Made by a program: the position numbers and the translations under genes. Below are positions 54,151-62,009 of a DNA stretch of 64,000 nt, piece by piece (position 1 is the first letter of the stretch; every line of letters starts with the position of its first letter). This stretch comes from Berkiella sp964594635 (GTDB lineage: Bacteria; Pseudomonadota; Gammaproteobacteria; Berkiellales; Berkiellaceae): positions 62,001 to 126,000 of the forward strand of contig CAZQMV010000008.1 in the NCBI GenBank assembly GCA_964594635.1, given 5' to 3'. The notes under the pieces are model-generated. The model saw nothing but the letters and a program-made list of their open reading frames with translations, did not search any database and was not told the origin of the DNA.

Positions 54151-54648
54151 ATGCAAACTTATCCTATTTTATATCTCAATAAAAAAGACTTTTTTGTGTT
54201 AAAACTGATAGGTGAGCTTCGGTTCAACATTGCTCCAACCTTAGAAGCAGTGCTTAAACTGTGCAACCCTTATGAAGCGAAAAAGGATATTTTAATTGAT
54301 ATGACCCAAACCACGATGGTGGATAGTACGGTTTTGGGGACATTATTAAATTTCTTTTTAGCTGAGGAGCATCGTCCTTTATTCACAATGGAGCCACCCA
54401 GCATTGTTTGTAATAATGATGACATAAAAAGAATATTAAGAGACATAGGCTTTACCCAGCTTTTTAAAGTGAAAGAATTCGATGAGCGGTTGGCAGACAT
54501 CTGGGATGAATATACGATGGTTGAAGAAAGCACAGTTGAAAAGGGGGTGATTGAGGAATGCATTCGACACTCTCATTTAACCTTAAGCCAATTACATCGA
54601 CCTCGTTCGGACATGGATTTAGTGGTGCGAACCTTAAAAGATAAATAA
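54151..54648 (+). CDS. STAS-domain anti-sigma-factor antagonist (HsbA-like)
   Basis: 165 residues from ATG 54151, 2 bp after the preceding stop. STAS fold with the motif DMTQTTMVDSTVLGTLL (about 50-66); Ser59 in VDS is the likely phosphorylation site removed by the upstream phosphatase. A ~50-residue acidic C-terminal extension (about 110-165) goes beyond a minimal STAS domain. In partner switches the unphosphorylated form binds an anti-sigma factor or a c-di-GMP enzyme. No matching kinase is encoded here. It is followed after 29 bp by lapB. Confidence 0.82.
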   Translation: MQTYPILYLNKKDFFVLKLIGELRFNIAPTLEAVLKLCNPYEAKKDILIDMTQTTMVDSTVLGTLLNFFLAEEHRPLFTMEPPSIVCNNDDIKRILRDIGFTQLFKVKEFDERLADIWDEYTMVEESTVEKGVIEECIRHSHLTLSQLHRPRSDMDLVVRTLKDK

Positions 54649-54677
54649 TGACTAGTATGTTGGAGAAATAAGTAATT

Positions 54678-56996
54678 ATGGATCAACCCAGCGATTCATC
54701 CAAAAAGAAAAAGGATAAGTCTGATAAAAAGTCAGAGGGAACACCTATTGAAAATGCGATTGGTGAGGTTGGTTCTATTGGTATGGCAGGTAACCTAATT
54801 AAGGAAACCGCTGATGAGAGTCAAAAACCTGAAGAGCCTGAAGTTGAACAATGGCGAATACCGGCTGCTCATCATATCGCGCATGATCCTCTGCTTGCTT
54901 GCTTAGTGGTGCTAACACGTTTAGAGCATAATCCTTTTTCGCCAGAAACACTGATAGCAGGTCTGCCGCTTGTTGAAAATAAGTTAACACCGGAGCTCTT
55001 TATTCGAGCAGCTGCTAGAGCCGGATTGTCTGCGCAAATTGTGTCGCGAACTATCCCTGATATCTCACCTTTAGTATTACCTGCCGTTCTTTTATTGAAA
55101 AACCGTCAAGCGTGTATTTTAGTGGCAAAGAATGATGCTAAAGGTACCGCCACTATCATTCAACCTGAATCTAAACAAGGCGAAAAAGTTGTCTCTATTG
55201 CTGAATTATCAAAGCAATATACAGGTTATTCTATTTTTACGCGTCCAGCTTATCGTTTTGATAAGCGCAGTGATGAAGGTTTTAAAGAGCGTCCTAAGAA
55301 TTGGTTTTGGAGTGTCATTGCCACGACGTGGAAAATTTACTCAGAAGTATTAGTGGCTTCTTTCTTTATTAACATCTTTGCGATTGGTTCTTCCTTGTTT
55401 GTGATGAACGTATACGACAGAGTGGTACCCAATAACGCGATGGATACCTTAACGGTACTGGCGATTGGGGTACTCATCATCTTTACCTTCGATTTTATTA
55501 TGAAAATGCTACGGGGTTATTTCATCGATATTGCCGGTAAGAAGACCGATGTCATGTTATCTTCTAATATCTTTGAACAAATGATGGGCATTCGAATGGA
55601 GGCGCGCCCAGAATCGGTAGGGAACTTTGCCAATAATATGCAACAGTTCGATTCGTTTAGAGATTTTTTTACTTCAACTACGATTAGTGCCTTAATCGAT
55701 TTGCCATTTGTCTTATTTTTCATCGCAATTATCTTTACGTTAGGCGGTTACGTTGTCATTGTGCCCATTTTGGCGGTACCCTTAGTGATATTAGTGGGTT
55801 TTCTAATTCAAGCACCTCTGAACAAAGCAGTGAAGGAATCGTATCGCTACTCTGGTCAAAAACATGCGATGTTGATTGAATCGTTATCTGCTGTTGAAAC
55901 GATTAAAAGTCTTTCAGCGGAAAGCCCATTGCAACGCAAATGGGAACATGCAGTGGGTATGGCAGCAAAGATCGGCACAAGAGTGCGTGGTTGGTCATCA
56001 ACAGCAGTTAACTTCTCGGTTTTTGTACAACAAGTTGCAGGTGTATTAGTTGTGATATTAGGTGTAAACCGTATTGCAGATGGTGATATGACCATGGGGG
56101 CGTTGATAGCTTGTACTATCTTGACGGGTAGAGCGCTGGCACCCTTATCGCAAATTGCAGGTTTAATGACGCGCTATCATCAATCAGTAGCGGCATTACA
56201 ATCGCTTGATAATGTGATGAAAATGCCAACTGACAGGTTAAGAGGACGCACACCATTACATCGTCCTCAGTTAACGGGTGATATTGAAATTAGAGACGTG
56301 ACATTTAAATATCCTCGCCAACAAGTCCCTGCGTTAAGCAATATCACGTTTAGTATTGCACCTGGTGAAAAAGTGGGGATCATTGGTCGCATTGGCTCAG
56401 GTAAGACCACCATTGAAAAACTCATTTTGGGCTTATATCAAACGACTGAAGGCACGGTATTGATGGATGGCACAGAGATCAGTCAGTTAGATCCCGCTTC
56501 AATGCGTCGCAATATTGGTTATGTGCCCCAAGATGTGATTTTGTTTTATGGTTCAGTGAAAGAAAACATTACTTACGGGGCACCCTTTGCAGATGATGTG
56601 TCGGTGTTAAGAGCAGCGAAAATTGCCGGTGTGACAGATTTTGTTGCCAAACATCCACAGGGCTTTGATATGCCCGTGGGTGAAAGAGGTGAGAAGCTTT
56701 CTGGCGGTCAAAGACAAGCTGTGGCGATTGCCAGAGCGTTGATTCTGGATCCCCCTATTTTGGTCTTAGATGAGCCGACCAATATGATGGATAATCGAAC
56801 TGAAGAAATATTTAAAAATCAGTTGATTGAAGCATCAAAGGGTAAAACCTTACTTTTAGTGACGCATAAAGGTTCTTTGCTATCACTCGTCGATCGCTTG
56901 ATCTTGATGGATGGGGGTAAGGTCATTGCAGATGGCCCAAGAGATTTGGTTTTAAAAGCACTAGCAGAGGGGAAGTTGCACTCAAATGCGCGATAA
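54678..56996 (+). CDS. lapB: Type I secretion ABC transporter, LapB-like
   Basis: 772 residues. N-terminal ~55 residues charged and disordered; a C39-like domain follows (~65-180), where the peptidase Cys position holds Pro (HDPLLACL), so it binds but does not cleave substrate. Then the six-helix exporter domain (~210-500) and the ATPase (~530-770): Walker A GRIGSGKTT near 568, signature LSGGQRQAVAIARAL, Walker B ILVLDEPTN. This arrangement is that of LapB and RTX-adhesin transporters. Overlaps lapC by 11 bp. Exports a large adhesin, not found here. Confidence 0.9.
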   Translation: MDQPSDSSKKKKDKSDKKSEGTPIENAIGEVGSIGMAGNLIKETADESQKPEEPEVEQWRIPAAHHIAHDPLLACLVVLTRLEHNPFSPETLIAGLPLVENKLTPELFIRAAARAGLSAQIVSRTIPDISPLVLPAVLLLKNRQACILVAKNDAKGTATIIQPESKQGEKVVSIAELSKQYTGYSIFTRPAYRFDKRSDEGFKERPKNWFWSVIATTWKIYSEVLVASFFINIFAIGSSLFVMNVYDRVVPNNAMDTLTVLAIGVLIIFTFDFIMKMLRGYFIDIAGKKTDVMLSSNIFEQMMGIRMEARPESVGNFANNMQQFDSFRDFFTSTTISALIDLPFVLFFIAIIFTLGGYVVIVPILAVPLVILVGFLIQAPLNKAVKESYRYSGQKHAMLIESLSAVETIKSLSAESPLQRKWEHAVGMAAKIGTRVRGWSSTAVNFSVFVQQVAGVLVVILGVNRIADGDMTMGALIACTILTGRALAPLSQIAGLMTRYHQSVAALQSLDNVMKMPTDRLRGRTPLHRPQLTGDIEIRDVTFKYPRQQVPALSNITFSIAPGEKVGIIGRIGSGKTTIEKLILGLYQTTEGTVLMDGTEISQLDPASMRRNIGYVPQDVILFYGSVKENITYGAPFADDVSVLRAAKIAGVTDFVAKHPQGFDMPVGERGEKLSGGQRQAVAIARALILDPPILVLDEPTNMMDNRTEEIFKNQLIEASKGKTLLLVTHKGSLLSLVDRLILMDGGKVIADGPRDLVLKALAEGKLHSNAR

Positions 56997-58374
56997 ATTC
57001 TTACAATTACGAGACGCGGTCAATGAATTGGCAGAGACCAAGAAAAAGGCAGAAATCCAAGAGGTTGATATTGAGTTCATGACCGACTCCAGCGCCGCGA
57101 TGCTCCAAGGCGTGCCATTTCGCTATCACATGATTTTGATTGCGGCAGCAGGGTTTTTATTTGTGGCGGGTATTTGGGCAAGTTTTGCAACCTTAGACGT
57201 TGTTACCGTCGCGCAGGGGAAAGTGATCCCTTCACGTAGTATGCAAGTGGTGCAAAATTTAGAAGGTGGTATTGTCAAAGATATTCGTGTGAAGGTGGGC
57301 GAAGTTGTCGAACGTGGACAAGTCGTGATGATTATCGATGACACACGCTTTGTGTCTTCCATGAAAGAAGGTGAAGTGCAAAGCGATGCCTTGCAAGCTA
57401 AAATTGAGCGTTTAACCTCAGAGACTTCTGGAGCGACTTTGAAATTCTCGAAAGAGTTGACCGAGAGTTCACCCGAGACGGTTAAAAATGAAACTAGCTT
57501 ATATGAAAACCGCAAGCATGAATTGGAAGTCAAATTAAATATTTTAAAAGATGATGTAGAGCAGCGTAAGCAAGAGTTATCGGCGGCGTTAGGTAAAAAA
57601 GATCAAGTTGAACGTAGCTTAACCTTAGTCAAAAAAGAATTATCACTTACTAAACCTTTAGTGGCACAGGGTGCAGTTTCTGAAGTAGATGTTCTACGCT
57701 TAGAAAGAACGGTGAACGACTTACAGGGCGATTTAGAGCAAACACAGCTCTCTATCCCTAAGTTAGAAGCAAGTTTAACCGGAGCGCAACGCAAAATTGA
57801 GGAATTGCTTTTAGGATTTAAATCCGATGCCTTTAAAGAGTTGAATACCGCTAAAGCTGAATATTCTCGATTATTTGAAAGCAATAAAGCAGCGGCCGAT
57901 AGAGTGACACGAACCATTGTGCGATCGCCCGTGCGAGGGACCGTTAACCAAGTTAAAGTAGCCACCATCGGCGGGATTGTTCAGCCAGGTCAAGATTTAA
58001 TGGACATCGTTCCTTTGGATGACACGTTGTTGATCGAGGCAAATGTAAGACCTTCTGATATCGGGTTTTTAAGACCGGGCTTACCCGCGACGGTTAAAAT
58101 TTCTGCTTATGACTTTTCTATTTATGGTGGTTTAAAAGCCGTGGTTGAACATATCAGTGCTGATACCATCACGGATGAAAAAGGGAATGCATTTTACCAA
58201 ATTCGCGTTCGCACGACAGAAGCAAGCTACTTAGTAGGCAAGCATGGCGAACGCTTGCAAATTATTCCGGGGATGAGTGCAACGGTAGACATCTTAACGG
58301 GTGAAAAGACCGTATTAGAATATTTACTCAAACCAATCATTAAAGCAAAACGTAACGCGATGAGAGAGCGCTAA
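56986..58374 (+). CDS. lapC: Type I secretion membrane fusion protein, LapC-like
   Basis: 462 residues. One membrane helix (~48-70), then lipoyl half (~80-100, GKVIPSRSMQVVQNLEGGIVKDI), long coiled coil (~120-300), the second lipoyl half (VRSPVRGTVNQVKV) and a C-terminal beta domain (PGMSATVDILTGEKTVLEYLLKPI), a motif strongly typical of HlyD/LapC proteins. Bridges LapB and LapE. Translation coupled to lapB. Confidence 0.92.
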   Translation: MRDKFLQLRDAVNELAETKKKAEIQEVDIEFMTDSSAAMLQGVPFRYHMILIAAAGFLFVAGIWASFATLDVVTVAQGKVIPSRSMQVVQNLEGGIVKDIRVKVGEVVERGQVVMIIDDTRFVSSMKEGEVQSDALQAKIERLTSETSGATLKFSKELTESSPETVKNETSLYENRKHELEVKLNILKDDVEQRKQELSAALGKKDQVERSLTLVKKELSLTKPLVAQGAVSEVDVLRLERTVNDLQGDLEQTQLSIPKLEASLTGAQRKIEELLLGFKSDAFKELNTAKAEYSRLFESNKAAADRVTRTIVRSPVRGTVNQVKVATIGGIVQPGQDLMDIVPLDDTLLIEANVRPSDIGFLRPGLPATVKISAYDFSIYGGLKAVVEHISADTITDEKGNAFYQIRVRTTEASYLVGKHGERLQIIPGMSATVDILTGEKTVLEYLLKPIIKAKRNAMRER

Positions 58375-58378
58375 ACCG

Positions 58379-59095
58379 ATGATATTGATTGCTTCGTCAG
58401 ATACGGAAATGGGAGCACGCTGGCATGCGCTATTGTCTCCCATCTATCCTATGTATGAAGTCGATGTCCATGACAGGCGCGCATTGGAGTTGTGTTTAAA
58501 AAAGGTGATCTTTGATGTTTTGATCGTTGATTTGCAATTACTCGGTGAATCGGGCGTAAATGAGATTGCAAGCCTGCGTGAAATCCAACCCCAGCTTAAT
58601 ATTGTTATCATGGCAAGAGCCCCTGATGAGCGTGAAGAAATCTCAGCGATTATTTTTGGTGCCAAAGCCTATTGCAGTTTTAATATTGAGTTGACTATCC
58701 TGCCGAAAGTGATCAAAACCGTCATGGAAAATGAGCTATGGGTTGATCGTAAGTTTGTCACTCGATTACTTTCTGAGATTGAAGATATTACGCATGCCAA
58801 ACATCAAGAAGCAAAGCATTTGGATAAAGGTATTGCAACGATGACGCCAAGGGAATGTGAAATTGCAGCATTGGTTGCAACCGGATCCAGTAATAGGAAA
58901 ATAGCCGAACAACTCAGTATTTCCGAAAGAACCGTTAAAGCACATCTAGGTGTGATATTTCGCAAAATTGGTATTAGTGATCGTCTTCAGTTGGCTCTAT
59001 ATATGAATCGTCACCAACAACTTTCTTCTATATGGCATGGCAATAAAGCTCCTCGACTTGGCCCTCATACGGTTGATCCGAACCGCAAACATTGA
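58379..59095 (+). CDS. LuxR/NarL-type response regulator
   Basis: 238 residues. Receiver domain with acceptor D51 (VDLQLLGESG), but the conserved signalling Lys after YxxxK region is missing (GAKAYCSFN) and only one Asp sits at the acidic pocket (SSDTE). C-terminal LuxR HTH ~158-225 (TPRECEIAALVATG, SNRKIAEQLSISERTVKAHL). Starts 4 bp after lapC, so is probably part of the operon, and lies directly upstream of the lapE promoter region with its palindrome at 59151, a possible target. No sensor kinase adjacent. Confidence 0.85.
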   Translation: MILIASSDTEMGARWHALLSPIYPMYEVDVHDRRALELCLKKVIFDVLIVDLQLLGESGVNEIASLREIQPQLNIVIMARAPDEREEISAIIFGAKAYCSFNIELTILPKVIKTVMENELWVDRKFVTRLLSEIEDITHAKHQEAKHLDKGIATMTPRECEIAALVATGSSNRKIAEQLSISERTVKAHLGVIFRKIGISDRLQLALYMNRHQQLSSIWHGNKAPRLGPHTVDPNRKH

Positions 59096-59118
59096 TTTCA
59101 TTTCACTTTTTTCAAAAA

Positions 59119-59148
59119 TTGACTTGTACCCATCGTCATGTTTATGTA
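59119..59148 (+). promoter_or_regulatory. Candidate sigma70 promoter of lapE
   Basis: TTGACT (59119-59124), 18-bp spacer, TATGTA (59143-59148). The -35 is good and the -10 moderate. A 17-bp palindrome starts 2 bp downstream. Confidence 0.5.
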
Positions 59149-59150
59149 AC

Positions 59151-59167
59151 TTCTAAGAAGCTTAGAA
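59151..59167. promoter_or_regulatory. 17-bp palindrome, operator candidate
   Basis: TTCTAAGAAGCTTAGAA: arms TTCTAAG and CTTAGAA are perfect. It overlaps the expected transcription start of lapE; the LuxR-type regulator encoded just upstream may bind here. Confidence 0.5.
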
Positions 59168-59412
59168 CGAATGAATATTTTTTTAGTTAGCAAGCAGCGA
59201 ACACTGTCTAGATAATTAATAATATTTAAATTAAGATAGGCTGAATAAATTCCCTTTCATCAGATGGCAGGGTATATTACAGAGGGTGGACAAGGTAGCA
59301 ACCCTGTTCTGCAGATAAGTAGCTAACCAGCTGTATCAAGGTTAACTCGTGCAGAGCAACGAAGCTTGTGTCCTATGGGCGTTTAAGGATAGACGGAAGA
59401 GCGAACACAGTC

Positions 59413-60855
59413 ATGTCAAAAAACAGATTTCTAAAAATACTCTTACCTTCAATCGCGTTAACATTTGGTACACAAGCCTATGCGTATACCGTACATGATG
59501 CGGTAGCTCATTCGCTTGCAACCTCTCCTGATTTTTTAATCAGCACGAACGTTCGTGACGAAGTAGATAAACAATTGCGCGAATCATATGCAGGTTATTT
59601 GCCCTCTGTCGATTTGACAGCAGGCTTAGGTCAACAATACACAAATAACTCTACTACGCGTGCAGTGGCTGGTTTTAATGGTGTCATCACTACTGGGCCT
59701 ATACCAACTTCATTAGTTCCTCCAGTTGCGTCCCTTGGTACAACAACAATGACACGAACAGAATTTGCGTTAACAGCAACGCAAATGTTATTCGATGGCT
59801 TTGCCGTCTATAACGATGTTGAAGGCCACAAAGCGCGTGTGAGAGCTGAGTCATGGCGTGTGAACGGTAATGCTCAAGATACTGCGTTGAGAGTCGTTGA
59901 AGCTTACTTAAATGTTCTGCAAAACAGAGATTTAGTAGTGAATACGAAAGAAAATCTTGCCACTATCGAACGCATTTATGGTCAAATTCAAAAACGTAGT
60001 GAAGGTGGTATTGGTCGTAAAGCAGATTTAGACCAAGCAGAAGCGCGTGTTGCTTTAGCTCGTGTAAATCATTTAGCACAACAAGGGTTGCTAAGAGATG
60101 CTGAAACAGCATTTTTACGTCAAATCGGCATCCCAACACCTTCTCATTTAGTTTTACCGGAAACCCCACAAGGCTTTCCAAACTCTGAAAACGCTGCAGT
60201 TGAACATGGCTTAAAATGTCATCCTATCTTGCGCGCTTCAGTAGAAGACGTACAAGTCACTCGTAATGAATACAAAGGCACAAGAGCACCTTTTGTTCCT
60301 AGAGTTGACCTGCAACTTGGACATACCCGTAACCACAACGTTGATGGTAATCATGGCGACAGCGATGATAATACGGCAATGTTACGTGCACGTTGGAACC
60401 TGTTTAAAGGCGGCCAAGATTTAGCACGAGTCTGTGAAAAAGCGTCCAAAATGCAAGAAGCTCAAGAAGTGTCAAATCGTGCACAACGACAAGTGGTTGA
60501 AACCGTTCGCTTAGCTTGGAACTTATACCAAACAGCGGTTAATCAGTTACCACCACTTAAAGATCACGTTGATTCTTCTGTCAAAACTCGTGACGCTTAT
60601 CAAAAGCAATTTAATATCGGCCAACGTACGTTGCTCGATTTATTAGATTCTGAAAATGAGTTGTTCGGCGCAAGACAAGATTACATCCAAGGTAAATACA
60701 AACGTATTTTGGGTCAATATCGTGTTATGAACGCAACGGGTGATCTCACTCGCTCAGTGGGTGTGTCATTACCTCGCCAAGCAGAACCCAGAGCTACTGG
60801 TGTGATGGATGGTGCAATGCGCTTCTTTGACAAAACCAGCACATTGTTTGACTAA
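59413..60855 (+). CDS. lapE: TolC-family outer-membrane channel, LapE-like
   Basis: 480 residues from ATG 59413, which gives a clean signal peptide (MSKNRFLKIL...TQAYA). The frame opens at a GTG at 59368 but that would put 15 residues before the signal. TolC-type coiled-coil/beta pattern (IGRKADLDQAEARVALAR, IGQRTLLDLLDSENEL) is of the AggA/LapE type I secretion subgroup. Completes the LapB-LapC-LapE exporter. A dispersed repeat and a terminator follow. Confidence 0.88.
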   Translation: MSKNRFLKILLPSIALTFGTQAYAYTVHDAVAHSLATSPDFLISTNVRDEVDKQLRESYAGYLPSVDLTAGLGQQYTNNSTTRAVAGFNGVITTGPIPTSLVPPVASLGTTTMTRTEFALTATQMLFDGFAVYNDVEGHKARVRAESWRVNGNAQDTALRVVEAYLNVLQNRDLVVNTKENLATIERIYGQIQKRSEGGIGRKADLDQAEARVALARVNHLAQQGLLRDAETAFLRQIGIPTPSHLVLPETPQGFPNSENAAVEHGLKCHPILRASVEDVQVTRNEYKGTRAPFVPRVDLQLGHTRNHNVDGNHGDSDDNTAMLRARWNLFKGGQDLARVCEKASKMQEAQEVSNRAQRQVVETVRLAWNLYQTAVNQLPPLKDHVDSSVKTRDAYQKQFNIGQRTLLDLLDSENELFGARQDYIQGKYKRILGQYRVMNATGDLTRSVGVSLPRQAEPRATGVMDGAMRFFDKTSTLFD

Positions 60856-60881
60856 TAAAGGAATATTACTCGAAACAATTT

Positions 60882-60986
60882 GATTTCAGGCGAGGCGACG
60901 AAGCCTCGAACAACAGGAGTGTGCTTTAGTACATGACTGTTGAGAGATGGATGAAGTCAACAAAGCATGAAGTCAAAGTGTAAAGA
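60882..60986 (+). repeat. Dispersed ~100-bp palindromic repeat, copy C
   Basis: TTTCAGGCGAGGCGACGAAGCC, CTCGAACAACAGGAGTGT, AGTACATGACTGTTGAGAGATGG and GAAGTCAACAAAGCAT match copy B over most of its length. Begins 27 bp after the lapE stop and lies upstream of the terminator at 61004. Confidence 0.8.
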
Positions 60987-61003
60987 GTAAAATAGGTATT
61001 AAG

Positions 61004-61028
61004 AGAGGGGCAATGGCCCCTCTTTTTG
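61004..61028 (+). terminator. Rho-independent terminator after lapE
   Basis: AGAGGGGC (61004-61011) pairs perfectly with GCCCCTCT (61016-61023) with a 4-nt loop and a T-run. Confidence 0.9.
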
Positions 61029-61061
61029 TTTCCAAATGGATTCTTGGGACTTACCTGATAC

Positions 61062-61721
61062 ATGCGAAGTCGATATTTTTTGATTTTAATACTGGCATCT
61101 TTCATATGCCTTGTTAGCGCACTTGAATTTAGCCAAGATTATCTTGATCAAATTGGTAAGCAATATGGCGAATATGCAAAGCGCCGTATTATCACATGGC
61201 AGAATTTACTCAAAAATAATAAAAATGAAAGCGACCTTAAAAAACTCGAGGTTGTTAATCAATTTTTCAATTTATTAGACTATCGTTCTGATATTCATCA
61301 GTGGGGAAGGGAAGATTATTGGGCAACCCCGTTAGAATTTTTGGTGACCGGTGGTGGAGATTGTGAAGACTTTACGGTTGCTAAATACTTCACTTTAATT
61401 GAACTTGGCGTGCCTGACGATAAACTACTGATTACCTATGTTAAGCATTTACAACTTAATGTAGCCCACATGGTACTTTCCTATTATCCAACACCTGATA
61501 GCACGCCATTAATTTTGGATAATTATAACAAAGAAATTTTACCCGCCGATAAAAGAACAGATTTGCAACCAATCTATGGTTTTAACGGTAAAGGACTATG
61601 GGCAGCAAAGCAGTTAGGCTTAGGGAATAAAATTGGTGAAGCGACGGATTTAAAGAGATGGTCGGATCTTGAAGCGCGAATGAAGGAAGGGAAAATCGGC
61701 AAGTTCATCAATGCCGACTAA
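61062..61721 (+). CDS. lapG: Periplasmic cysteine protease LapG (BTLCP family)
   Basis: 219 residues. Signal/anchor 1-20. Transglutaminase-like cysteine peptidase core with the triad C101 (GGGDCEDF), H136 (VAHMVLSYY) and D153 (ILDNYN). D100 and E102 flank the Cys and correspond to the Ca2+-binding pair described in Pseudomonas LapG. It cleaves the retention module of LapA-type adhesins and releases biofilm cells; LapD, encoded next, sequesters it. Here it is flanked by two inverted copies of the dispersed repeat. Confidence 0.93.
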   Translation: MRSRYFLILILASFICLVSALEFSQDYLDQIGKQYGEYAKRRIITWQNLLKNNKNESDLKKLEVVNQFFNLLDYRSDIHQWGREDYWATPLEFLVTGGGDCEDFTVAKYFTLIELGVPDDKLLITYVKHLQLNVAHMVLSYYPTPDSTPLILDNYNKEILPADKRTDLQPIYGFNGKGLWAAKQLGLGNKIGEATDLKRWSDLEARMKEGKIGKFINAD

Positions 61722-61732
61722 TTGCTCTGCCT

Positions 61733-61837
61733 TCTTTCGCCTTAGGCGTTGTTGACTACGGCTTTGAAAAACAGTCGTGTATTAAGTATACACTCCTATT
61801 TTCCAAAACCTTGTCGCCTAGCCTAAGACAAAATGAG
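61733..61837 (-). repeat. Dispersed ~100-bp palindromic repeat, copy D (reverse orientation)
   Basis: Read on the minus strand it gives TTAGGCTAGGCGACAAGG, TAGGAGTGTATACTTAATACACGACTGTT and GTCAACAACGCCTAAGG, in the same order as copies B and C. It starts 11 bp after the lapG stop and with copy C forms an inverted pair around lapG. Confidence 0.75.
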
Positions 61838-61866
61838 TTTGAGCAATCGAAGTAATAGGTTAAGTA

Positions 61867-61961
61867 GAGAAGGCTATTATTTTGTAGCGACTCCGTGCAA
61901 AGGGATTTAAGCACGGAAGGCCCAGGGATGGGCCACGGAGCGTAAAAATAATAGTCTTCTC
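61867..61961 (+). other. 95-nt stem-loop in the lapD 5' region
   Basis: Outer arms 61867-61883 and 61945-61961 (GAGAAGG...TTTT with AAAA...CTTCTC) pair over 17 positions with one wobble. Inside, CTCCGTG (61891-61897) pairs with CACGGAG (61934-61940), and GGCCC/GGGCC forms a hairpin at ~61919-61933. It ends 48 nt before the lapD ATG and is a REP-like element or structured leader. Confidence 0.6.
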
Positions 61962-62009
61962 CAGGTATAGTCCATACTGAATATGATTGAGAAAGTTTAG
62001 GAGAATAAG

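Larger units (their letters stand above)
59096..59412 (+). other. 317-bp spacer before lapE: promoter, palindrome and structured leader
   Basis: No gene is seen. It holds a likely -35/-10 pair, a 17-bp palindrome (59151-59167) and a leader of about 245 nt. The leader can fold: GGGT near 59281 with ACCC near 59302, and GCTAACC near 59323 with GGTTAAC near 59340. I see no match to the c-di-GMP riboswitch cores. Confidence 0.45.

Noticed and set aside
54860..55220. Active C39 peptidase domain in LapB
   Set aside because: The catalytic Cys position is Pro (HDPLLACL) as in LapB-type C39-like domains, so it is not a maturation protease.
61838..62009. c-di-GMP riboswitch upstream of lapD
   Set aside because: The stem-loop does not show the GEMM-I or GEMM-II core sequences; it looks like a palindromic repeat element.
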